A stretch of 64,000 bases of DNA from NCBI GenBank assembly GCA_013365365.1, contig JABVXU010000016.1:248001-312000 (forward strand). Reading direction: 5' to 3'. Below the pieces are notes generated by a model. The model was not told the DNA's origin and searched no databases. It worked only from the letters and a program-made list of their open reading frames with translations. Shown piece by piece: positions 15,801 to 26,226 of this stretch. Position 1 is the first letter of the stretch. The number at the start of each line of letters is the position of its first letter. This stretch comes from Cruorifilaria tuberocauda (taxonomy: Eukaryota > Nematoda > Chromadorea > Rhabditida > Onchocercidae). The translations under genes were made by a program, and so were the position numbers.

Positions 15801-18800
15801 TTTACTTTATCATCTTATTCTTGTTTCATTATCCCTATTGCTGTCATTTGGAAATAAGCATGCTGGTTAAAATAATTTCAGCAATTTTTAATATTGCAAT
15901 ATTAATGGAAACACTAATGATAATTAGTGCCAATATAACAATAATGAATATCATGGATTGCTGAAATGAAATCATATCAATAATCGTTATTCAGTTTTTC
16001 CCTTTTCCTTTCAGTCAATCTTTAGTCAATAACAAACGTAGTTATCTATCTAATTTCGAAATATAAGTGAATTTAGATGTGTGAATGAAGTTAAATTACA
16101 CCTCCAACTTTCTTTCTCTTTGGATGAATAAATGAAAGGTATTTAAAAATGATCACTGTAGAGGGGAGAGATATTAAATTGAATTGAATAAGTAATGCAT
16201 CAATCATCAACCTTTCCTTTTCTTCCAGCATCTTCTGGTCTGTTCATGCCCATTTATTTGTCAGTACAGCATTCTACTTATAGTTGGTGATAATGATGTT
16301 GATAATAATGGTGATGATGGTCATCGTCATCGCCTCTTCGCTTACTTGTTATGAACAATTTTAATACTGATTATTAATTTATCCTTTTCCTTACAACAAA
16401 TATATCGTGCGAAGTACACTCAAATGAATGCATTACTTTTCATTATAAAGGTAACAATTTATAATTGATTGGAAAACTATTGATACTTTCCATCAAATGA
16501 TAAAAAAATTGATGAAAAAATCAAAGGATAATTTTCTATATTTGTTTATAAATTAATATTTCCGTTTTTCAATAATTTCTTAAGTGATTGATTCGAGGCT
16601 CTTATCGCTAATGTTTACCATTCGTTGCTAACATTTTAGTTCATTTTTAAATCCGACTCATTTTAAGCATAGTATTTCATTTATTAATTACAGTATCAGC
16701 ATTGAGAAAAATTCACAATGACATGTGTGATATAAAATTTATCGGACTGAATGATTTGTACGTTGGTTTGTATAAACTGACGTTAAAAAAATGAAATATA
16801 TTAGATTCTGAAATGAATTATCAAAGATTTTTCGGCTAATTTAATCATTGAACTAATAATCGATCTACAGAAGCTAACTTAAAATTTTTCAATTTTTAAA
16901 CACAAATAAAATTGCAAGAGTGTTCTTTTTTATTTTTTTTGTCAAATTCATTTGTCAAAAAACCTGTATTAAATTATGCAATTTACCTTTATATTTATTT
17001 ACTTTTTCCAGAAGATTATGAAAAAGGAAACTTTTAAACTGTTAATTTTAAAAAACACAAATAAAATTGCAAGAGTGATGTTTTAGTTTCATTTCAAAGA
17101 AAGAGAAATCAAATATTTCAAAATAAGCTTACGTTAATTTTAAACGAGAATAAGGAGTTGAAAATGTCTGAGCAGTAATCTTTTTTTAAAATATTTATGG
17201 TTAAGATTAAAATCATATTCAAATATGAATTAAGTTAGAGCAAACCAATTCACGGGCAACTCATTGCAGTGAAAGAAATTTCGTCGATCTTTCCACTGTT
17301 AGAACAAAAAGTGCGAAATACGTTCTTAGTGTGATTAATGTGATTAATTAATTATGGAAAACATTAAATTTTGTCTCGGAATCAACTTTTCATGAAATTG
17401 ACTAATTAATTGGACTTGACATATGACCTGGCATTCATTGAAACTACAAATATTAAAAACTCTTTAAAAACAATATTTTAATTAATAAATTATGAGTGAA
17501 ATTTCACAATAAAAATTAAGTACAATATAAATGAGAAATTCTTAAATTTATAACATATTATTAAAAGATATCAAATTGATAATCGCTTCATTTTTTTTTA
17601 AAAATAGACGAAAAAAGATTAATTTAATTAATTTTCATATTCATAGCTAATTATTACTTTTAGTGGATATATTCAATTCAGCACAGTTAAAAGTATCTTT
17701 TAACTCTTATCATTAATTTTTTTTTATTTTGTATTAACGTAACTGAAAGGATAAGAGGAATAAGTTTGAAATCATAGTGGAATAAGAGTAGGGGAAAGAA
17801 GTTGACATCAATTCATCAAGGAAATAAATCTTTATCTCGAATCAAAACTAAATTAAAAAAGTTTACAAATCAATTTATAATTTTCTGTTTCTTGGAAAAA
17901 AAGAATCTTTTTCATTCTCTTCAATAATTGGTTAAAATGACAATCAATAACTCTCTTCACCTTCCATTTCTGTTAAAATAAAACTGAGAGAAAGAGAGAA
18001 TAAGAAAAAATCAGACAAAAAGGATAAAGGAAAAATGATTTCGAAAAATGCAAAGCTAACTAATAATATAATATCTGTAGGTGGATGAACCGACCGTAAG
18101 ATAAAAATTATTAATAATTGATTACGGTTAATTCGAACAGATTAGACGATTTAAATGAATTAAGTTAAAAATATAATTAGTTAGATAAATTAGAAGAATT
18201 ATGCATATGATGCATATGCGATAAATATGGTTGGTAGAGTCATGTGTGATAGAGAAATTATTTTAAGAAAGCTCACTGTACAAATAGAACAATGCAAGGA
18301 GTAGATTAGCAATCTTACTTTTAAATCAATGAATTTTTTAAAAATTTCAACTTATCCAACTCTCACTATTTTTATGAATAATAAATTGCGATAATAATTT
18401 ACTTTTTGAATGAAATCCACTAAAACAGTCGATATTTCGGTATATACTTCGTTATATTTTTTCCTAAGTGTATAAGTGAAAAAACAATTATCATTCAATA
18501 TAATTGCATTCATTTAAATGGTTAACTTACTGAATTTTCTGAAATTTATATTTTAACTAAATATATGAGTATTTTCATTGATATTTCGTTGTAAAGATTC
18601 AAAATTTTCAGTTGCTCTTCAAAAATCTTCAAATTAAAATAACAAAGAAAATTTTAAATATGCTTTCGTTATTTGCGAAAGGTTACAAATTAAAATGACT
18701 GTAATAACATATCAACAATATCGATCAATAAATCTTTATTTCATCATGGCATTTTCACCATAGCAAAAAAGAAATCCGTGACGATTTATGAATGCCCTAA

Positions 18801-20417
18801 AATGATAACAGAAATCTCACAGTTATCAGATATCACAAAGATCTAATCTGTATAAATGTTTAATAATACTACGCATGCCACGTTTGAAAATTCTATATTC
18901 AAAACCCCGAATTCTAAAAGTAATTTTTTAACTCAAATTTTAAACTTCTATTTTTATTCTCTTAGTCGAGGCCAACTAAAATTCATTCATTATTTTACAT
19001 ACAATGAATACGAGTAAACACGTCCATATATATCATTTCAGGTTAACAAAAGAATTTTGCATAGTATTAGCCAGTCTTATTGAATAATTTTTTATCGACA
19101 AAAACTCAAGGATACTCTTTTTTTTTTAAAGTATTCACAAATCAGAATTTCCGACTAGTTTTACCTCTTATTGATTGAAAGAGGAAAATAAAATGTCCTA
19201 AAAAGAAAAAAAGGAAAAACAAAAAAGAGTTAATAATTAATCAAAAAAGTGAAAATATTGAACTAAATTCTATTAGAGCAGATTTAATTTTTAACTTCTA
19301 ATTGTAATTCAAATGATTTAAAAATAAATTTTAAATGAAATTTATTATAGAAATTATGATTGCTCGTATTTGCAAAACAGAAAAGGAAAAAGCATCAAAA
19401 ATAGATGGAAAGAGAAAGCTGCTGAAAATAATATAAATTTTGGCGATATCAATGGATCATACCTATGAAATTTAATAGAAACGGAATTTAAAAACTTCCA
19501 TACATTTCGATAATTTTTCTTAAAAATTAGCTGTAATTTCAGTCTCATTTTTTATCGATTTTCCTGCTTTAGAAATGCTTGTCGATCGCCATATAATAAT
19601 TCATAAGCAACTTCTTTTTTAAGCTTATATTCATTTGGTACTGAAAACGGAATCAAAATGAATGGAAGCAAAAATGGTCAAAATAGTATTCGCTTAATTA
19701 TTAACTTCATTATTGAGAACAACTGACTGCCTAATGTTGACAAATGTTATGAAGTCCTCTAATAGCGGAATGAAATGGTTGAATTGTATCAGAAAAGGTG
19801 GATGGGATGAAATGTCGTAAGATTTTTGTAGTGATAAGATTGAATGATGTGAAGAAGGGAAAGTTAAATGAAAAGAATGGTAATTAAATTTCGTGATTTG
19901 AAAAGGTCCTAAAATGACCCATTTTTGATCTAATAAAGTTGCAAATCTGTAAGCATACGATGCATAATATTTGACTTAAATACGTCAGTTTAATAGATAA
20001 GAAAGAGATTATTAAATTCAGTTATTGTATCAAACAATATTAAATAACCCCAAAAAATGAATTATTCATTTGATCCATTTTCCCTGAGAAATTAGAATTT
20101 CAAAATTCAATATATAAATATATTTATTTACAATAAATTTTGATAGGTATGATTAAAAAGAAAAAGTAATTATTAGAAAAACGAGGAAATGAATGAATAC
20201 CTTCATCGGAACCATCGATGCAATCCGCAGTACCATCCTGCACTTTGAGCAGCGGAATACATTTATTATCAATTGAGCATTTAAATTCATTTCTTGAGCA
20301 ATTGCGAATTATTTTTCCTATCAGTCTGGATACACCATCATTTGAGGCAGTAGTAGCAGTGTAAGCTATGCTTAGAGATAAGCCAATCAGGTATATTATT
20401 CTGATGCTTAGATCCAT
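745..20417 (-). CDS. MUA-3-like LDLa/EGF modular attachment protein, first 12 coding exons (5' part of gene)
   Basis: A spliced nematode gene read on the minus strand. Exons: 20201-20417, 10058-10162, 9744-9845, 9325-9426, 8174-8430, 7750-7996, 7322-7411, 7052-7201, 6177-6329, 5133-5282, 4623-4772, 745-897. All junctions use GT/AG and the reading frame is continuous across them. The product has an N-terminal signal peptide, five LDL-receptor class A modules, a cysteine-rich linker, then at least six six-cysteine EGF-like modules; the 3' exons lie beyond base 1. A secreted start, five LDLa modules and a long EGF series is the architecture known for C. elegans MUA-3, a transmembrane protein of apical epidermal attachments linking cuticle to intermediate filaments. 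The von Willebrand A, SEA and transmembrane parts expected for that family are not in this window, so another LDLa/EGF receptor remains possible. Module architecture is seen; orthology is inferred. Confidence 0.7.
898..4622. other. Large intron with CT-rich island
   Basis: Intron between exons 11 and 12. Most is plain AT-rich DNA. Bases about 3,680-4,380 stand out: higher GC and a long pyrimidine run on the plus strand (purine-rich on the gene's strand), with a strong plus-strand splice donor consensus AAAG|GTAAGA at about 3,861. This could be an internal promoter or enhancer, or an unrecognised nested exon; nothing shows which. Long open frames at 1,737-2,276 are Ser/Phe/Leu-rich products of purine/pyrimidine tracts. 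Confidence 0.5.
4623..4772 (-). CDS. Exon 11: EGF-like module
   Basis: Acceptor TTGTAG before 4772 and donor GCAG|GTACGG after 4623. One EGF module with VCRCIDGY core and PGTNC end. The next intron is about 3.7 kb. Confidence 0.84.
5133..5282 (-). CDS. Exon 10: EGF-like module
   Basis: TTTAG precedes 5282 and donor GTGGGC follows 5133, phase 1 at both ends. Calcium-binding-type EGF module with MDEC start, TCKCPHGF core and PGRIC end. Confidence 0.85.
6177..6329 (-). CDS. Exon 9: EGF-like module
   Basis: Acceptor TACAG before 6329; a second AG three bases on (exon from 6326) is equally good and would remove one residue. Donor GTATGG after 6177. One EGF module with DEC start and TCRCRSGY core, ending GRKC. 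Confidence 0.84.
7052..7201 (-). CDS. Exon 8: EGF-like module
   Basis: TTTTAG precedes 7201 and donor GTTTGT follows 7052, phase 1 at both ends. It encodes a full calcium-binding-type EGF module: NEC start, aspartate- and asparagine-rich loop, ECFCNEGF core and a PGIKC end. Confidence 0.85.
7322..7411 (-). CDS. Exon 7: short cysteine-rich EGF-like unit
   Basis: Acceptor ATCCAG before 7411, donor GTAAAT after 7322, phase 1 at both ends. Thirty codons with CTCENNG and flanking cysteines, an EGF-like half joining the CDPNSKTPC end of exon 6. Confidence 0.8.
7750..7996 (-). CDS. Exon 6: rest of EGF-like unit plus spacer
   Basis: Acceptor TCAG before 7996 (phase 0), donor GTTAGA after 7750 (phase 1). 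Completes the EGF-like unit begun in exon 5 (HCVCKKG), then a cysteine-poor helical-looking spacer of about 50 residues with one N-glycosylation sequon (NCT), then starts the next cysteine-rich unit. Confidence 0.83.
8174..8430 (-). CDS. Exon 5: LDLa module 5 and cysteine-rich linker
   Basis: TTTCAG precedes 8430; the donor GTAAGT after 8174 is a full consensus. The exon begins with the last LDLa module (tail DCEDGSDE), continues through a basic linker rich in Arg and Ser, and starts an EGF-like unit ([16 protein letters not shown]). Unlike the other exons it leaves the frame in phase 0, because it splits the EGF-like unit that finishes in exon 6. Confidence 0.85.
9325..9426 (-). CDS. Exon 4: LDLa module 4
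   Basis: TTCCAG precedes 9426 and donor GTTACT follows 9325, phase 1 at both ends. It encodes a canonical LDLa module ending DCKDGSDE. Confidence 0.87.
9744..9845 (-). CDS. Exon 3: LDLa module 3
   Basis: TTTCAG precedes 9845 and the donor GTATAT follows 9744, phase 1 at both ends. The 34-codon exon is one LDLa module (six cysteines) with tail HCKDKSDE; the Asp, Asp and Glu ligands are kept and the Gly of DGSDE is Lys. Confidence 0.85.
10058..10162 (-). CDS. Exon 2: LDLa module 2 (atypical calcium site)
   Basis: Acceptor TTTCGTAG before 10162 and donor AAG|GTTTAA after 10058, phase 1 at both ends. It encodes one six-cysteine LDLa module. The tail reads DCISGFDE rather than CxDGSDE, so one acidic calcium ligand is replaced by Ser and the conserved Ser by Phe. 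Confidence 0.85.
16898..16922 (+). repeat. 25-bp direct repeat, copy 1
   Basis: The sequence AAACACAAATAAAATTGCAA plus GAGTG occurs here and again, identical, at 17,053-17,077, 155 bases on. The flanks are not repeated. Confidence 0.8.
17053..17077 (+). repeat. 25-bp direct repeat, copy 2
   Basis: Identical second copy of the repeat at 16,898. Probably a small local duplication inside the intron. Confidence 0.8.
20201..20417 (-). CDS. Exon 1: signal peptide and LDLa module 1
   Basis: ATG at 20417 opens a hydrophobic leader ([20 protein letters not shown]), followed by an LDLa module ending in DCIDGSDE, the canonical calcium-binding tail. The exon ends AAG|GTATTC at 20201 in phase 1. No clear trans-splice acceptor was seen just upstream of the ATG, so a further 5' noncoding exon is possible. 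Confidence 0.85.
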
Positions 20418-23400
20418 ATGATGTACAAATGTGAATGACCGATCAGATGGTCAGTTACCACAAAAGAAAAAAAGACTAATAACGAACAGCAACTTCAATA
20501 AATACAATAATAGGAATAGTAATGCGTTTAATAGTTTAGAAAGTAATAGTGAAAATAGGAAGATTGATTTGATATACCATTACGACCATTACCAGCCCGT
20601 ATGACTTCAAAATTTCAAACATGTAAATTTACAGTGATTTAATGATAGAAAGAAAAATGTGTATGATAAAGAAACCGTCTCTCTCTTCCGCTCCGACGAA
20701 ATGTGTGTCTTTTGAATTCGACTTGACTGAACGTAAAAAAGAATGAACCAACTATTGGACCTCTTCCCCCGCTTTCATCTACCTTTCTCCTCCTCTGCGC
20801 CTACTCCAAGGACGTCTCGACGAAGGACCGGGGACGGAGGAAATAAGAAAAAGGCGTTCTTGTCACTGAAGACAACCCCGCCTATCTATCCACTCATATT
20901 CTCATCCATTTCATCCTCCAATTCATTCCTATACTTCTGCTATGACCAACATTAAATCGTAAAATGCAAAATTACTCATTCACTTTTAGCATCCGTCATT
21001 AAGCATCAATTATTGTTTACTACCAGAAACATCACCACCACTCCCAATAACAACAGTCACTATTGCCGTTATTATTGTTATATCGATGAATATAAGCAGT
21101 GATAACAGTGATAAAATCAATGATAACAATTAACTTTAAAAATTAAATCAACCAAAAAATGTAATAATACAAAAACAACGAAATATCATTGATAGTATAA
21201 TAAATTAATAATGCTGTTAATAATAAGAGTGTGAAAATAAAAACATCATTAAACTTAAAAAATTTTTGAAAAATGATGACAAGAAACGAAGAAGCTAACA
21301 GTTACTCTCCAAATAACCTTTGTCATGCCATTTTAATGATAATATGAGTGGTGTGCTTGATCTTTGTTAAAATGAGACGGCAAATTTTGCAAATATTTTT
21401 GAATTTATGATAAAACCTTTGTTAATAGTGTAGAAGTTTAAATAGTCTATTATATCACTTTGATCTTCCAATCAGTAATTTCCATTCATCGGCGATCATT
21501 TTTTCAAATATACTTTTAAGGTTAATGGGTTTATTCATTCTATTGTCATCAAATGATTTTAGATATTTTTTCTCTTTTATCATGAATCATTATCACACGA
21601 ATCCATTCATCTCTTTTACATCTTCAAACGTTTGATTGAATACCGCCACTGTTGTGGTCTTTCCGTAACACAATCCGGACCGATATGTTAGATAGATATG
21701 AAATATGATCGCCTGTTCCTATCATTATTATCTCATTTTAATGCATTTTAGATTTATTAACAGATAACATTCATTGTGTTGATAATACGAAACCTGTTTT
21801 GAATCTCTGGAGATGCATTACACTAAGCTTTGGCGCAAATACATGCACTGTTTTGATTAGCTGGAATAGAGCAGCTTTTTCTTCACTTGTTTTGAATTTC
21901 TGGATATAGATCATATAAAAATACTGTAAAAAAATTTAAGTACAAAATTAAATTTGCTTCTTCATAAAAATAAAAAACTGTCCTATTTTATCGCTTCATT
22001 GATGAAGAGATTAAATCTGATATTCTTATAAGATTTCACGCTAGATAAAGCAATAAACAATAAATTGATCAATTAATTAATTCGTCATTGATAGCTTCTT
22101 AAACAAAACATTACACTTAACAAAACTTAAACAAAACAAAACATTGCAATCAATTGAAAAATTTTTTAAAGTGAAATTTTTATTAGTTTTCCTAAAAAAT
22201 GAAAAATATCAAAAGAAAGAAAAGATTAAGTGAATTACTAAATTCCAATTAAAGTGTTAAGTTTAATTTTTCCGTTTTATCAAAAATAAATTTCTTCCGA
22301 AAAAGCAAAAACATACAGCATGATATTAAATGATTAATTTTGAATTGTTTGAATGTTATCGCCAAAGGAATAAAAATGGAATAATAAAACTTTCTGAATT
22401 CAAAATAAGAATAAAAAGTTGTAACAAACCCTCTGCGAAAAACGTCGCGAAGAAGAATGTTGATATGAAGTTTATTTTTTGTATTCGTCGTTAATTTCCA
22501 ATTATCATTGTAAGATTTCTTTCATAAAGACGCGTTATTTCAATTAATGTAAAAAGTGAAATGATTAAATTATGGATATATTTTTATCGTTTTTTTCCTT
22601 AGGTCTAAAATAAATCTCATGTTAAATATTTTTATGGTATCCTTTTTCGCATCTTTCTATAGAAGAACTTTTTAAAATAAAAATATAACAAATTTAAAAT
22701 GATTTTTACTATTGTTTACCTTCGCACTTGAAAATAATAAAATCGGAAAGAAGGAACGAGTGGTAATTCATTCCTTTCCTCATTCCTTGACATTGTATCA
22801 TTTATTTAAAATAAGTCATCAATTAGGGATGCAAAATTAAATTGATATACTGATTATACATTTTCAATTTCTTCAATCATCCTTATTCGTCTAAACTTAA
22901 AATTTTATCTAATAAATTTGATAACTTCACTAAAGTGCATCATTCTTAATAAACATTGTTTGAAAATTATCCAGAATAATTAAAACTGGTTAATTTTTTA
23001 ATTTTTAAAATATTAAAAACACTTGGAGTTACCTGCAAATTTAAACCTGCAAATTTAAAATTTGTTGGATATAATATATGGCAACCGGTCTTTCAGAAAT
23101 CCTGAAGAAATTAAAAGTCAGGAATAAAAATTTTCAAATTAGCAGACGCACATTCTCAATTATTTTTTCGATTTCCTCTTAATAACATAATGAGAGAGAA
23201 ACATTTCTGTAATTTAAAATTATTCATAATTAGTTCAAATTAGGTCAATCTACTAGACAAATCCAACTTCATCAACCTGCTTTCACTTTCTTCTTCATTT
23301 TTATTCACGAATCCATAAAATTCATTCAGAATTCGTCTCATTCATTTGAAAATTTGTTCAATTATTTTATCAAATGTAGTGATTTGAATTTCCAAAATTC

Positions 23401-25679
23401 AATTTACCGCTTAATTGCACTTAATAAGACAAAAATATTCTATCAAAGTTTTTTGGATTACAAAATTATATAACAAAGTAAATTAAAAAGATCCAAATTT
23501 CCTTCATGTTATTAATGAACAAAAGAATGAAAAATTTCACTCGATCTGATATTAAAATTAAAATTTACAAATTCAAATTTTTGCAATGCTCAAATAAACG
23601 ATCAGAACAAGTATTTTTTCGGAGAAAAAATTTTTTGTGCTTATTTTCCTTAACATATTAAAATATTTCAGATGTTGCCTAAGAACGATTCAAAAGTATT
23701 TCTGTCAACGAGTCATTTTCAAGGTTATCCAGAAAACGGATCCGGCTCGAAGACCTCAATTCTTCTGATAAGGAATTTTTGTGGGAGTTGAAAAAAATTA
23801 AATAATAAATAATTTTATAATATTTCCAATTTATTTTATCGGCAATTTTCATGTTTATGGCTTTTTTTGAAACAATTAAAATTGCTTGATTGAGGATATT
23901 TTTCTGTTCAAATTATTTAATTCGCACGATTAATTATATTAAAGATAAATCATTCTGTATGAATTGCTACTTATTCAAATGATAAAAAATCTTGGAAGAA
24001 AGCATTCGAAATTTTTCACAAACTAATTCTTTCATATGCTTTGATTTTCATTAATTATTTAATTGAAACAGAGAGTTAGAAGTAAATCTTCCCAATTTAT
24101 TCATTTAGTTGACTCGAAAAATGAAGAAAGAAGCGCTGATATATTTCAAATCTATCAAAGATGAGAAAGTATGATCATTTGATATTGATTATGATGTCGA
24201 TTGAAATGTCTTTTTTCGATGATTTTGACAAAAAACAATTTTTTTTGTAGTGTAAAAAGAGTAAAAAGGAAAGATAAAATATCATTAAATATAAAAGTTG
24301 ATAAGTTAAAATATGAATCATGCTATGATAATTATGGACATAGTTATAAAATGAAAAATTTTAAGTAAAAGGAAAACTATTTATGACTGCATTCATCTGA
24401 ATAATACTTTCATCGGAAGAAATATTCAAAAAATTTGCATTTGTTTTTAAAAGCACAAAATTGCATTGAGCTATTGAACAAATCACAAAAAAGAAATTTA
24501 AAAATTATCAGTTTCGTGGGGGAAAAAATATGAAAGAAATTTTGATTTGTCCCTTAATGTGCAATTTAAAAAAAAGAAAGAACAAAGAAGGACAGAAATA
24601 AAAAAATATTTCAAACAGAGAGAGATAAAAATGTTCCACGAAAGAATTGTTTCATTTTAAGAGAATAAGCAAATGGACAAATAGATGACTCGGGAAATTA
24701 GGCCATTCTGCCCGGCGGTCACCTTTTCCTGAATTGACCCCTTCGTTTTAACCGTTTCTAAATCTTACTAACTGACAGTCTCAAAATAATATACAAATTA
24801 CTATTTAAAAAAAAATTAAAATGGATATTTGATTAGTCAAATTGCTTTCAGGAAAAAAGGAAAATTTTACGCAGATAGAAAATTTCTTGCAAAATCGAAC
24901 TGTCCAGAAAACCAGTTTTTCTTTTTATCATTCTTTCCTTACCTTATAAAAATACACATTTCATTTTTTTTCTTCCATTTAACTTTCATTTTCTTAAATA
25001 AAAACAAAAAGGTTCTTTATTTAGATATTTTTTCAGTTTTTTAATATCAAACCAATTTTTTAATAGCTTGACAATGCCATCATTTGAAATTATCCGACAA
25101 TATATTAAATGTAAGTTAACATTTAGGTCGACGTGATGTAAAGACGAATTCGTTATTTCTCTTCTCATTTTTTTACAAAAACCTTTGACCAATTTTAATC
25201 TAGTTTAATACATTTTAATTCTTTTTCTCTTTTACGTCATTAATTTTGGTAATAAATTCAAACGAAGCATTCAATTTGATAACTTTCGTAAATTTATAGA
25301 AGCAATGATTATTATTAAGAAATTGGTTGCTAATTAATTTAAACCATTTTCCTTTTCCATGCAGCACAAATATAAATTGGATTCTGATTTATTCTACGAC
25401 AAACAATATTAATAGCTATGAAGACTTTTCGTTTCCAGTTAATTAATCAACTAATCAATCACTGTGTTTTCCGGAAGGAATAATTCGGAAGCAATCTTTG
25501 CGTGTATGTTTCGCTAAAAATGCGTTCATTGAAGGGAACGAGAAATGTAATATTAGCCTGTAAATGTTCAAATAGACTTATTAGCTTTCTTTTCTGGTTT
25601 TAATTTCGAAATTCAGGTATGACATCTCTAAGCATTTTTTGTGAATTCTACCTTTTTCAAAACTTCGATTGTATTTCCC
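20418..25679. other. Upstream intergenic region of the nematode gene
   Basis: No gene is supported. Bases about 20,680-20,890 are richer in GC and pyrimidine-rich on the plus strand, just upstream of the exon 1 ATG, so this is the likeliest promoter region of the MUA-3-like gene. A smaller GC-richer patch lies at 24,690-24,770. Everything else is AT-rich with short chance frames. Confidence 0.5.
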
Positions 25680-25697
25680 AAAAAAAAAAAAAAAAAC
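25680..25697. repeat. A18 homopolymer at the nematode-bacterial join
   Basis: Eighteen A residues. To the left the DNA looks like nematode intergenic sequence; about 160 bases to the right bacterial genes begin. The exact switch point cannot be fixed by eye and lies between about 25,680 and 25,780. Confidence 0.7.
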
Positions 25698-25780
25698 AAA
25701 TAACAGTTAATCGATAACTCATATCAGAGATTTTAAATATTTCCGTGCAATTTTCATTTATTCGTTGACAATGAAAACAA

Positions 25781-25818
25781 AAAAAACAAGTCTCCAAAAA
25801 TTTGGAGACTTGTTTTTT
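25781..25818. terminator. Perfect 18-bp inverted repeat, bidirectional Rho-independent-type terminator
   Basis: Arms 25,781-25,798 and 25,801-25,818 are perfect reverse complements around a two-base AA loop. The A6 and T6 ends give a U tract in either direction. The last T is only 36 bases before the groES start, so on the plus strand it would end transcription from the left, or act as an attenuator if the promoter lies further upstream. A TTGACA box sits at 25,765-25,770, but I found no good -10 box at the right spacing. Confidence 0.75.
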
Positions 25819-25854
25819 TAAGGTTAACAGGTTAATGTTGATGAGGGAAAATAA

Positions 25855-26145
25855 ATGTCGAGCGTAAACTTAAATGTATTGGATGATAGTGTTCTGATTA
25901 AACCTATCAGCGAAGAAAAACAAGGTGGGATTGTGCTTCCTTCAAGCGCTGAAAAAAAACCTACTAAAGGTGAAGTCATAGCAATTGGTGAAGGTTCACG
26001 TAACTCAGGTGGTGAGCGCATGCCCTTAACTGTAAAAATTGGTGATAAGGTATTTTATCGTCAATGGGCTGGTACAGAGATAGAGCACAATAATGAAAAG
26101 TTTATTGTAATGAAAGAGTCCGATATACTTGCTATCGTTAAGTAG
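25855..26145 (+). CDS. groES: Co-chaperonin GroES (Hsp10)
   Basis: Forms the seven-membered lid on the GroEL chamber and drives ATP-dependent folding in the cytoplasm. The 96-residue product has full family length. The mobile-loop region (residues 17-31, [15 protein letters not shown]) carries the GGIVLP motif that contacts GroEL, and the basic GDKV segment follows at about 63-66. The ATG is preceded by GAGGG eight bases upstream. groEL follows 81 bases downstream in the same direction, the usual heat-shock operon order. It is the first bacterial gene after the join with nematode DNA and is intact. Confidence 0.97.
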   Translation: MSSVNLNVLDDSVLIKPISEEKQGGIVLPSSAEKKPTKGEVIAIGEGSRNSGGERMPLTVKIGDKVFYRQWAGTEIEHNNEKFIVMKESDILAIVK

Positions 26146-26226
26146 CATTTTTTTCATTTTACTCAAGTAAAATACAATAATATTGTTATAGTTTTCTAAA
26201 TTTTTATTAATAATGAGGTTATAAAG

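Larger units (their letters stand above)
10163..20200. other. First intron, about 10 kb
   Basis: The interval between the signal-peptide exon and LDLa module 2. I see no coding exon in it. It contains AT-rich low-complexity DNA, a GAT/CATCGT simple repeat near 16,290-16,335 and a 25-bp direct repeat at 16,898-16,922 and 17,053-17,077. Long first introns often carry regulatory elements; none is identifiable by eye. Confidence 0.6.

Noticed and set aside
15695..15964. 89-codon Tyr/His/Ile-rich frame
   Set aside because: Encoded by simple ATT/ATC repeats; chance frame.
16290..16335. GAT/CATCGT repeats as a CRISPR-like array
   Set aside because: Trinucleotide microsatellite without unique spacers, in nematode DNA. 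No CRISPR array or cas gene occurs anywhere in the window.
25765..25770. TTGACA as the groES -35 box
   Set aside because: No acceptable -10 box lies 16-18 bases on; that position falls in the terminator stem.
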